12,181 nt of DNA from Actinomycetota bacterium (lineage in GTDB: Bacteria > Actinomycetota > Actinomycetes > Nanopelagicales > Nanopelagicaceae), in the NCBI GenBank assembly GCA_009702465.1, contig WLHY01000013.1:1-12181 (forward strand). Direction: 5' to 3'. The notes under the pieces are model-generated. The model was given only the letters and a program-made list of their open reading frames with translations, searched no databases and was not told where the DNA came from. The translations under genes and the position numbers were made by a program. Positions 6,266 to 12,181 of this stretch are shown in pieces. How positions within the stretch are numbered: position 1 is the first letter of the stretch; every line of letters begins with the position of its first letter.

Positions 6266-8229
6266 CAGTCCCTCTCCTTAATTTTAACCGCAACCTCTAT
6301 TGGCGAACCGGCGAAGCCGAACTCCTCCCGTAATCGACGTTCAATAAATCGTCGATAAGCATCCTCAAGGAATCCTGTCGCAAAAACTACAAATTTAGGT
6401 GGGCAGATCCCAGCCTGCGTAGCAAATTTAATCTTTGGCTGCTTTCCACTTCTAACAGGTGGTGGATTGGCACCTACTAACTCTCCCAGGAAGGCATTTA
6501 ACTTCGCTGTCGGTATGCGTTTCTCCCAGCTACTTAATGCGGTTCTTAACGCAGGCGCTAACCGATCACGATGCCAACCGGTTTTGGCGGACAAATTAAC
6601 TCGTTGGGCCCATGGATATCGTTCTAACTGTCTTTCCATCTCCCGCTCTAAAACTATCTGCCGCTCTTCATCAACTAGATCCCATTTATTCATCACAATA
6701 ACCAAAGCTTTACCTACCTCTTCAGCCATTGAGACGATTCGAATATCTTGCTCAGTCATTATTTGCGATGCATCCAGGATAACTAAAGCAACCTCTGCTC
6801 GTTCTAGCGCGATCTGCGTTCTTAATGAGGCGTAATAATCGGTGCCACTTGATTGATGAGCTCTTCTTCTAATGCCAGCAGTGTCGATAAAGCGCCAAGT
6901 TGATCCACCGAAATCAATCAACTCATCAACCGCATCCCGTGTCGTGCCTTCTGCATCATCTACCAGTACACGAGGTGCTCCAGCTAAAACATTTAACAAT
7001 GATGATTTACCAACATTGGGTCTGCCGACAAGTGCAACTCTTCGATATCCATCATCTGCTGGCTGTGATCCAACCTCAGGTAACTCTGAAATCAATAAAT
7101 CAAGTAGGTCGCCACTACCTCGTCCATGTAAAGCTGAAACAAATCTTGGCTCACCTAAACCTAAATTCCAAAGTGCGTAGGCATCTGATTCATCCGCAGC
7201 ATTGTCTATTTTGTTTGCAACCAAAATTACCTTTTTATTACTTTTACGCAACAAGGTGACTAACGATTGATCCTCATCGAGAGCTCCGATTTGTGCATCA
7301 ACTACAAAGATCACTAAATCCGATTCAGCTATGGCAGCCTCGGCACCTGCGGTAATCTTCTCCGATATGCCTTCTGGTTTTACCTCCCACCCACCAGTAT
7401 CTACAAGAAAGAAACTTCTTCCATTCCATTCAGCCTCATACTTAACTCGATCTCTAGTAACACCAGGAGTATCTTCAACGATCGCTTCGCGCCTACCGAT
7501 CATTCGGTTTACTAAAGTGGATTTACCAACATTGGGTCGTCCAATTACAGCAATTGTTGGTAATCCTAATAAATTCCGTTGCAACATCCACTTCCAAATT
7601 TGATCGACAACCTCCTGAAGGGACAATCTCGTCGAATCAATCTCTGCGGCATCTGATGCCTTCGCCAATGGAGATAATTGACGGTTTGAGTCCATCTCAT
7701 CGCGTTGAGAGAGAGATTTAGATATATCGGTAGTTGAAATACTTTCGATTGACTCACTCTCGCGACGGATGGATCTCTCTTCAATATCAGCGTAGAGATA
7801 AACTTTTAAAGGCGCATTTGGCGCCACAACCGTTCCGATATCCCGACCCTCAACCACTATTCCAACTGGTGCAGTTTCAATATACCTTTGTTGCATCTCT
7901 AGTAAGTAATTCCTTATTGACGGCATTGCGCTGTAGATACTAACCGCATCATTGATCCGCTGATATCTAATCTCATTAGTTATATCGACTTGATCAAGAT
8001 AGATTTTAGGATCTTTTGGTGAGCAAGAGAAGGCGATCTCGCTTTTCTTTAGAGAATCAAAAAGTTCTTCTTCTGAATTTGTTAAATCTCTTAAAGCCAG
8101 AAATGTTACTGCTCGATAAAGAGCTCCAGTATCCAAATAGGACCAGTTTGCTCTAATTGCCAGCGCTTTAGCGGTAGATGATTTGCCAGAACCACTAGGG
8201 CCGTCAATAGCGAGTACCAAGTTGTTCAT
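6265..8229 (-). CDS. cmk-der: fused cytidylate kinase / ribosome-assembly GTPase Der (EngA)
   Basis: One 654-residue chain joins two enzymes. Numbering here counts from a TTG two codons upstream of the ATG. Residues 1-219 are cytidylate kinase (CMP or dCMP plus ATP to the diphosphate), with the P-loop GPSGSGKSS (12-20), YLDTGALYR (33-41) and EGRDIGTVV (129-137). Residues 226-656 are Der, a tandem-GTPase factor for 50S subunit assembly. G domain 1 has GRPNVGKS (232-239), DTGG (279-282) and NKID (341-344). G domain 2 has GRPNVGKS (404-411), DTAG (451-454), NKWD (516-519) and SAK (549-551), followed by the C-terminal KH-like domain with [15 protein letters not shown]. All catalytic motifs of both parts are intact, and the linker is only a few residues long. 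In other bacteria these are neighbouring genes; the fusion is known in some actinobacteria. The ATG at 8229 is preferred over the TTG at 8235, since no ribosome-binding site precedes either and TACAAT lies 6 bases before the ATG. Confidence 0.96.
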   Translation of the reverse strand: MNNLVLAIDGPSGSGKSSTAKALAIRANWSYLDTGALYRAVTFLALRDLTNSEEELFDSLKKSEIAFSCSPKDPKIYLDQVDITNEIRYQRINDAVSIYSAMPSIRNYLLEMQQRYIETAPVGIVVEGRDIGTVVAPNAPLKVYLYADIEERSIRRESESIESISTTDISKSLSQRDEMDSNRQLSPLAKASDAAEIDSTRLSLQEVVDQIWKWMLQRNLLGLPTIAVIGRPNVGKSTLVNRMIGRREAIVEDTPGVTRDRVKYEAEWNGRSFFLVDTGGWEVKPEGISEKITAGAEAAIAESDLVIFVVDAQIGALDEDQSLVTLLRKSNKKVILVANKIDNAADESDAYALWNLGLGEPRFVSALHGRGSGDLLDLLISELPEVGSQPADDGYRRVALVGRPNVGKSSLLNVLAGAPRVLVDDAEGTTRDAVDELIDFGGSTWRFIDTAGIRRRAHQSSGTDYYASLRTQIALERAEVALVILDASQIMTEQDIRIVSMAEEVGKALVIVMNKWDLVDEERQIVLEREMERQLERYPWAQRVNLSAKTGWHRDRLAPALRTALSSWEKRIPTAKLNAFLGELVGANPPPVRSGKQPKIKFATQAGICPPKFVVFATGFLEDAYRRFIERRLREEFGFAGSPIEVAVKIKERD

Positions 8230-8241
8230 AGCCAAATTGTA
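8230..8241 (-). promoter_or_regulatory. candidate -10 element for a leaderless cmk-der transcript
   Basis: On the minus strand TACAAT (8241-8236) is followed by TTGGCT and then the ATG at 8229. This matches the -10 placement of leaderless actinobacterial mRNAs. No convincing -35 is seen 16-18 bp further upstream. It lies in the 47-bp gap after tyrA and uses the same hexamer as the promoter at 3556-3583. Confidence 0.45.
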
Positions 8242-8276
8242 TCCAGTAATCAGAGATTTAAAGCGGTTAAGTTTGT

Positions 8277-9332
8277 TTATCGACTTTTAACTTGGAAAAC
8301 ATCCCAGCCAGATGATGATAAATGATCAAATAATTTTCCTTCATCCTTTTCTGAAATAGATAAGGTGATTAAACCAGTTAATTGACCTGGTGAATGTTCG
8401 ATACTGAGATCCTCGATATTTACACCCGCTTTCGCACAATCATTAAATATTTTTGCTAACTGGCCAGCTTCATCATTTATAACTATGGAAAGAAATGCGT
8501 AATTGCGCTGAACCATGCCATGCTTTCCAGGAATTTTTCGTAAACCATTATTTCCATCAATCAGAAACTGTTGCAATTCTGCTTCATCAAGATTTGCAAT
8601 CATTTTCTCAACCATTTGCAATTTACTTATGATTAACTGCAAGTTCGCTACTACCGGTTCTGAATTTGCGATCAGTAATTGTGACCATAGATTTGCATCA
8701 GATCCAGCTAAACGCAGAACATCTCGTAATCCTTGACCGGCTAAATTCAGATCCGCTTCATTGGTTTGATTAACAACTGCGCCTAAAGCGCTGCTGACTA
8801 ATTGCGGCAGGTGAGAAATTCTTGCAACGATCTCATCATGGATCCGCGCCGAGTACCAGTACAAAGTGGCCCCACAGCTTTTTACTAGAAATTCGAGAGA
8901 TTCTTTAGCCTCAAGAGAAACTGTTTCGGCATCAATTCCAATCCAAGCTCTTCCTCGGAATAAATCTGCACGTGCTGAGTGCCCTCCCCCAACTTCACGA
9001 CCTGCCATCGGATGGGAGGAAACAAAATTTGGGAGATTATCTGATAACTCAGCAACCTCTTGTAGAAGATTAGACTTTACACTAGCTACATCGATAACTA
9101 TTGACTCGGAATTCTCCTTCAATGCGTTAACAATCAATGATTTATTACTTGCAATGTCAACTGCAATAACAATCAGATCAACTGAATCAAAAACTTCCCC
9201 CTCAACTAATTTATTTGCTAGTTGCTCAGCTTTTTTATCAATATCTATCATTTGCAGGAGGCAACCAGATTGCTTTAATGCTAAAGCTATAGATGTACCG
9301 ATTAGGCCAGAACCAATTACACGAACCTTCAT
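8277..9332 (-). CDS. tyrA: prephenate dehydrogenase with C-terminal ACT domain
   Basis: Oxidatively decarboxylates prephenate to 4-hydroxyphenylpyruvate, the direct tyrosine precursor, in the cytosol. The 351 residues begin with a Rossmann fold ([10 protein letters not shown], glycines at 7, 9 and 12); the acidic residues D30 and D32 after the second strand favour NAD over NADP. The catalytic histidine is expected at H107 in [12 protein letters not shown] (105-116), and H174 in RISHLPQLV is also conserved. The helical dimerisation region runs to about 270. Residues 278-347 form an ACT domain ([17 protein letters not shown], then [12 protein letters not shown]), consistent with feedback control by an amino acid, probably tyrosine. 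The ATG is preceded by a GGATCAGGG purine stretch. It lies 55 bp after aroH, which makes its substrate, so the two form a chorismate-to-tyrosine step pair. An arogenate-using variant cannot be excluded. Confidence 0.95.
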   Translation of the reverse strand: MKVRVIGSGLIGTSIALALKQSGCLLQMIDIDKKAEQLANKLVEGEVFDSVDLIVIAVDIASNKSLIVNALKENSESIVIDVASVKSNLLQEVAELSDNLPNFVSSHPMAGREVGGGHSARADLFRGRAWIGIDAETVSLEAKESLEFLVKSCGATLYWYSARIHDEIVARISHLPQLVSSALGAVVNQTNEADLNLAGQGLRDVLRLAGSDANLWSQLLIANSEPVVANLQLIISKLQMVEKMIANLDEAELQQFLIDGNNGLRKIPGKHGMVQRNYAFLSIVINDEAGQLAKIFNDCAKAGVNIEDLSIEHSPGQLTGLITLSISEKDEGKLFDHLSSSGWDVFQVKSR

Positions 9333-9387
9333 CCCTGATCCAGCAATCTAGAAGCGGTTACAGGCGCAATTAGTGACCGATTAAGGC

Positions 9388-9750
9388 TCATTGGGCGATA
9401 TCACGTCGAAGAGCGACCGCTCCATGCAGATAAACATGCTTTATCTCATCCAACCCTTTTTCAGAGTTGATATGCATCAACACACGAACAACCCTTGGTA
9501 GCGAGTTTGGAACATCTATCTCGACGCTACACAACAAAGGAACATTGCCTAGTCCCGCTTCGCGGGCGGCAACAGCCGGAAATTGAGCGGTCAGATCTAC
9601 GGTAGCGGTGAAGATAACTGATATCAGATCCTCATGATTCACCGAATTCTCCGAGAGCATTTTTTTCACTAACTCGAGAACTCCGCTGGTGATCTCTTCT
9701 TGGGTGTTGGTAGCAATCTGAGTTGCCCCTCGTATTCCCCTAGTTCCCAT
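9388..9750 (-). CDS. aroH: chorismate mutase, AroH (trimeric Bacillus) type
   Basis: Converts chorismate to prephenate at the branch to tyrosine and phenylalanine. The 120 residues align along their length with the Bacillus subtilis AroH fold (pseudo-alpha/beta-barrel trimer), not with the all-helical AroQ type. The active-site set is complete: R7 in RGIRGAT, R63 in AAREAG, C74 and E77 in LLCSVEIDV, R89 in RVVRVLMH and Y107 in IKHVYLHGAV (Bacillus R7, R63, C75, E78, R90, Y108). It has no regulatory domain, so feedback control would fall on the ACT domain of the adjacent TyrA. The ATG has no Shine-Dalgarno sequence; TACCAT lies 6 bases upstream. It is the first gene after the 245-bp AT-rich spacer, so a new transcript probably begins here. 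Confidence 0.95.
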   Translation of the reverse strand: MGTRGIRGATQIATNTQEEITSGVLELVKKMLSENSVNHEDLISVIFTATVDLTAQFPAVAAREAGLGNVPLLCSVEIDVPNSLPRVVRVLMHINSEKGLDEIKHVYLHGAVALRRDIAQ

Positions 9751-9762
9751 TCCACTATGGTA
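9751..9762 (-). promoter_or_regulatory. candidate -10 element for a leaderless aroH transcript
   Basis: On the minus strand TACCAT (9762-9757) is followed by AGTGGA and the ATG of aroH. The geometry is the same as upstream of rluB, cmk-der and bfn. The match to TATAAT is weaker here, and GTGGA next to the ATG is too close to act as a normal ribosome-binding site. Confidence 0.35.
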
Positions 9763-9853
9763 GCGAGGGCGATGGAGATCTTGTTTAGGTATAAAACTGC
9801 AAATTAATGTGTCGCTTTATTACTTTCTCAATTTCAATAAGATCTATTTAACT

Positions 9854-9928
9854 ATAAAAGGTTTTTGAGCCTGACGAGGGATTATCGATAAAAGGTTTTA
9901 TTAATAATAAATTAGGCGTGATAAAGGT
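9854..9928. repeat. short direct repeats spaced 33-34 bp
   Basis: ATAAAAGGTTTT occurs exactly at 9854-9865 and 9888-9899, start to start 34 bp. A shortened copy, ATAAAGGT, begins 33 bp further on at 9921. Spacing close to three helical turns would put all three copies on one face of the DNA, as for cooperative protein binding. In the aroH direction the unit reads AAAACCTTTTAT. AT-rich background makes partial matches common, but the exact 12-mer pair is less so. Confidence 0.5.
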
Positions 9929-9995
9929 GATTTATCGACTATTACACCATCAAAGAATAACGCTTTATCTATATATTGTTTTTACAAATATGGGT

Positions 9996-10730
9996 TTATT
10001 TATTTAACTTTAAAAGGGTAAATAGATTTGCAAGCTCTACCTCATTTAGCGCTCTATGCCGGCCCTCTTTCATATCGCCCAGGTTGATTGGTCCAAAATC
10101 AATTCTGACCAACCTAAGCACCTTCATTCCTAATGCTTCGATTAATCTTCGAATTATGTGATATCGGCCTTCATGAATAGTTATCTCAATCCAGTGATGG
10201 TTTTTTGAGGTAGATCGAATTAATAGAACCTTCAGCGCTCTCGCCAGACCATCCTCTAGGCGAACCCCTTGCAGCAGCTGATCGGTGGTGGATTTGAGAT
10301 ACTCACCCTCTATCTCGACCAGATATCTCTTCTCCAGTCCATAAGAAGGGTGGGTAGCCCTGTGGGCCAACTCCCCATCATTTGTCAGCAGGATTAACCC
10401 TTCAGATTCACGATCTAGTCGGCCTACATGGAAAAGTCGATCGCCCCTCTCCTTAAAGTAATCTCCTAAATTGGCTCGTCCTTCTGGGTCTGACATGGTG
10501 GAAATAACTCCTGCAGGTTTATGAAATGCTATATAAGAATTAGACTTTTTTATATTTAATTTCTCACCATCAACTGCAATCTTATTAATTTGTGGATCAT
10601 ACTTTCCACCTAGCTCAATCACAATTTGATCATCAACTGTTACTCGACCATCTAGAATTAATTGATCAGCTGCTCTTCGGCTAGCTATACCCGCATCAGC
10701 GATGATTTTATTTAACCTAGTTAGTGCCAC
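9996..10730 (-). CDS. rluB: 23S rRNA pseudouridine synthase, RsuA/RluB family
   Basis: Isomerises a uridine in large-subunit rRNA to pseudouridine; by context it is RluB-like rather than the 16S enzyme RsuA. Residues 2-60 form an S4 RNA-binding domain (LNKIIADAGIASRRAADQLI, then GRVTVD). The catalytic domain follows, with HKPAGVIST (70-78) and the signature GRLDRESEGLILLTNDG (103-119), in which D106 is the catalytic aspartate. The usual EGRNRQVRR segment reads EGRYHIIRR here (187-195), with isoleucine in place of the common glutamine. The 244-residue length is normal. The GTG start at 10730 is the only reasonable one, because TAA lies in frame four codons upstream. No Shine-Dalgarno site is present; TAAACT lies 6 bases upstream. 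It follows scpB by 42 bp, in the conserved actinobacterial scpA-scpB-rluB order. Confidence 0.93.
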   Translation of the reverse strand: MALTRLNKIIADAGIASRRAADQLILDGRVTVDDQIVIELGGKYDPQINKIAVDGEKLNIKKSNSYIAFHKPAGVISTMSDPEGRANLGDYFKERGDRLFHVGRLDRESEGLILLTNDGELAHRATHPSYGLEKRYLVEIEGEYLKSTTDQLLQGVRLEDGLARALKVLLIRSTSKNHHWIEITIHEGRYHIIRRLIEALGMKVLRLVRIDFGPINLGDMKEGRHRALNEVELANLFTLLKLNK

Positions 10731-10742
10731 CCTGAAAGTTTA
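10731..10742 (-). promoter_or_regulatory. candidate -10 element for a leaderless rluB transcript
   Basis: On the minus strand TAAACT (10742-10737) is followed by TTCAGG and the GTG start codon. CAGG directly abutting the GTG is too close for a standard ribosome-binding site, so a leaderless transcript is a reasonable alternative. No strong -35 is visible. Confidence 0.35.
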
Positions 10743-10772
10743 ACCCCATAAAAACTTATGCAAAACCGTTAT

Positions 10773-11330
10773 TTACTCCGTTAGATTTGCGAGCAGTTCA
10801 TCCAGCCCATCAATATCTGGCAAGAATGGGGCAAGTGCTGGAAGATCACTAGTGGAGTTCAGCCCCAATTTCTCGAGGAAAAAGGAGGTTGTTTTATAAA
10901 GAACCGCGCCACTCTCCCCTTCCATACCTGCCTCCTCTACCAACCCTCTGGTCACTAAAGTTTTCATAACCGCCTCAACATTTACTCCACGAATCGCTGA
11001 AACTCGAGCCCGTGACACCGGCTGCTTGTAAGCGATCACAGAGAGGGTTTCTAGAGCAGCTTGGGTTAATCGAGCTTGTTGCCCATCCAATACAAACTTC
11101 TCAACCAAAGAGGCCATATCTGGGTGGCTGTAGAAGCGCCATCCTCCGGAAACCTGGCGCAGTTCAAAACCACGATCCTCGCTTTGATACTTCTGTGCCA
11201 TATTGATGAGCCCCTCTTTGATCTCCTCGGTAGGGCGTTCAATAATTTGAGCCAGAACTACCTCCGAGACCGGCTCTTCTACAACCATGAGGATCGCCTC
11301 TAGGCAACGGTGAAGTTCAACTTCAGACAT
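10773..11330 (-). CDS. scpB: segregation and condensation protein B
   Basis: ScpB is the winged-helix (kite) subunit of the bacterial SMC condensin. It dimerises and binds ScpA, supporting chromosome compaction and segregation. The 185 residues contain two winged-helix domains, about 4-78 and 85-155. The second includes the conserved LTQAALETLSVIAYKQPVSR (88-107), IRGVNVEAVMKTLVTRGLVE and LYKTTSFFLEKLGL. An acidic tail follows. I chose the ATG at 11330 (MSEVELHRCLEAIL), where GTGAG lies about 7 bases upstream. A GTG at 11342 would add four residues (MRPI) but has only a weak upstream site. The ATG start overlaps the scpA stop by 8 bases, so scpA and scpB are probably translationally coupled. 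Confidence 0.96.
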   Translation of the reverse strand: MSEVELHRCLEAILMVVEEPVSEVVLAQIIERPTEEIKEGLINMAQKYQSEDRGFELRQVSGGWRFYSHPDMASLVEKFVLDGQQARLTQAALETLSVIAYKQPVSRARVSAIRGVNVEAVMKTLVTRGLVEEAGMEGESGAVLYKTTSFFLEKLGLNSTSDLPALAPFLPDIDGLDELLANLTE

Positions 11331-12181
11331 TATCGGTCTCACTCTCTATTTCATCGATTGGCACCACGGGTTGATCAAACTCATCGCTGACTGCAACCTC
11401 ACCTGTTGCGGTTCCAACCCAGGTTATCTGAAGCTCTCCTAAAGAAACTACCTGTTCAAATCTAACTACTCCTTCACGGTAGAGCTCGAGGAGTGCTAGA
11501 AATCTAGCGATGATTACCAATGTGGATGGCGCACCCTCGATCAGCGCTCTAAAGGTTGCTCTTCCACTCTTACGTAGGTGTTCGACAACCCCTACCGCCT
11601 CCTCAGCGACGCTTACAAGTGGGCGATGAATATGGTCGATGGTGAAGGTGGGAGCGGTTTTGGGGGTTAGTACCCGATTAGCGATCGCAGCAAATCGCTC
11701 GGCTCCTACGCCAATCAGAACCTCAGGAAGTAATTCGGCAAAGTGTGGTTCCAAAGAAACTGTGCGAGGGAAGCTCTTCTCTTCGCGATCGATCCGCTCT
11801 TGAAAGATAGCGGCTATCTCCTTGAAGGCGCGATACTGCAACAATCTTGCGAAGAGTAGATCCCTGGCTTCAAGCAGAGCTAGATCAGATTCATCATCTA
11901 CCTCACCAGATGGGAGCAGTTTGGCCGCCTTTAGATCAAGCAGGGTCGCCGCGACCACTAAAAACTCAGTAGTTTTATCAAGATCCCAGCCCTCAGTTGA
12001 GCTCTCCAGCTGACGGATGTAGGCGATGAACTCATCGGTCACAGCGCCTAGCGATACCTCAGTGATATCCATCTTATGACGGGATATCAACTGTAGTAAT
12101 AGGTCAAAAGGACCATCAAAGTTACTTAAATGAACGGAGAATCCAGCTACCCGACCATCGGTTATCGATGGAGATTGGCTC
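11323..12181 (-). CDS. scpA: segregation and condensation protein A (5' end outside window)
   Basis: ScpA is the kleisin subunit that bridges the SMC heads and binds ScpB in the condensin complex. The frame stays open to the right edge, and the extra codons encode the conserved N-terminal kleisin block FSVHLSNFDGPFDLLLQLIS. A TTG at 12090 lies inside that block, so starting there would remove part of the SMC-binding helix. No ATG, GTG or TTG occurs in frame between 12091 and 12180, so the true start is beyond the window. In all 285 residues plus the stop are visible. Other features are FLVVAATLLDLKAAKLLP, with a charged middle region, and the C-terminal winged helix (TFRALIEGAPSTLVIIARFL, then ALLELYREGVVRFEQ) that contacts SMC. 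In related genomes a ParA-like ATPase gene lies upstream, which would be off the edge here. Confidence 0.96.
   Translation of the reverse strand, partial: SQSPSITDGRVAGFSVHLSNFDGPFDLLLQLISRHKMDITEVSLGAVTDEFIAYIRQLESSTEGWDLDKTTEFLVVAATLLDLKAAKLLPSGEVDDESDLALLEARDLLFARLLQYRAFKEIAAIFQERIDREEKSFPRTVSLEPHFAELLPEVLIGVGAERFAAIANRVLTPKTAPTFTIDHIHRPLVSVAEEAVGVVEHLRKSGRATFRALIEGAPSTLVIIARFLALLELYREGVVRFEQVVSLGELQITWVGTATGEVAVSDEFDQPVVPIDEIESETDNV

Larger units (their letters stand above)
9751..9995. other. 245-bp AT-rich intergenic spacer with short repeats
   Basis: This is the largest gene-free stretch in the window, between rluB and aroH. It is much more AT-rich than the flanking genes. It holds two exact 12-bp direct repeats and a degenerate third copy (9854-9928), the palindromes TTATCGATAA (9882-9891) and TTATTAATAA (9898-9907), and two CGCTTTAT octamers (9813-9820 and 9961-9968). 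I see no tRNA, no long reading frame and no GC-rich terminator stem. It probably holds the end of the rluB transcript and control sequences for aroH-tyrA. Confidence 0.6.

Noticed and set aside
9751..9995. tRNA, small RNA or CRISPR array in the rluB-aroH spacer
   Set aside because: There is no cloverleaf or GC-rich stems, and the repeats are only 8-12 bp with AT-rich spacers, unlike CRISPR repeats.

Overview
The window comes from an actinobacterium with an unusually AT-rich, streamlined genome. The actinobacterial assignment rests on gene content and order: a GarA/OdhI-like FHA protein followed by an FtsR-type MerR regulator, a DUF151 nuclease-like protein, a second MerR regulator and gcvP matches the mycobacterial Rv1826-Rv1832 neighbourhood, and scpA-scpB-rluB-cmk-der matches Rv1709-Rv1713. 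Low GC, 1-nt gene overlaps and a fused cmk-der gene suggest a small-genome lineage such as the freshwater Nanopelagicales (acI, Planktophila-like) or a relative. That placement is inference.

All thirteen confident genes lie on the minus strand, so transcription runs from right to left. From the right edge: scpA (5' end outside the window) and scpB (condensin partners), rluB (23S rRNA pseudouridine synthase), a 245-bp AT-rich spacer with short spaced repeats, aroH (chorismate mutase) and tyrA (prephenate dehydrogenase), which together supply tyrosine precursors, then cmk-der (CMP kinase fused to the ribosome-assembly GTPase). A TGATG overlap links this directly to a second module: pgsA (phospholipid synthesis), gcvH (lipoyl carrier of glycine cleavage), the GarA-like FHA switch protein, ftsR, a bifunctional-nuclease-domain protein, a second MerR regulator of the Rv1830 type, and gcvP (glycine decarboxylase). 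The left 128 bp hold no confident gene; one forward frame may be the end of a convergent gene.

The genes fall into chromosome segregation and cell-division control (scpAB, ftsR, the Rv1830-like regulator), translation and ribosome maturation (rluB, der), and nitrogen/one-carbon and aromatic amino-acid metabolism (aroH, tyrA, gcvH, gcvP, the GarA-like protein). gcvT and lpd, needed to complete the glycine cleavage system, are not here.

The main regulatory observation is that several start sites without a Shine-Dalgarno sequence (rluB, aroH, cmk-der, bfn) have a TANNNT hexamer exactly six bases before the start codon. This is the arrangement expected for leaderless transcripts. garA and gcvP have purine-rich ribosome-binding sites instead (tyrA a weaker one), and pgsA, gcvH and ftsR use 1-nt stop/start overlaps. 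I saw no mobile elements, CRISPR arrays, tRNA or rRNA genes, and no clearly new biological system. This is a conserved housekeeping region with some details worth checking.
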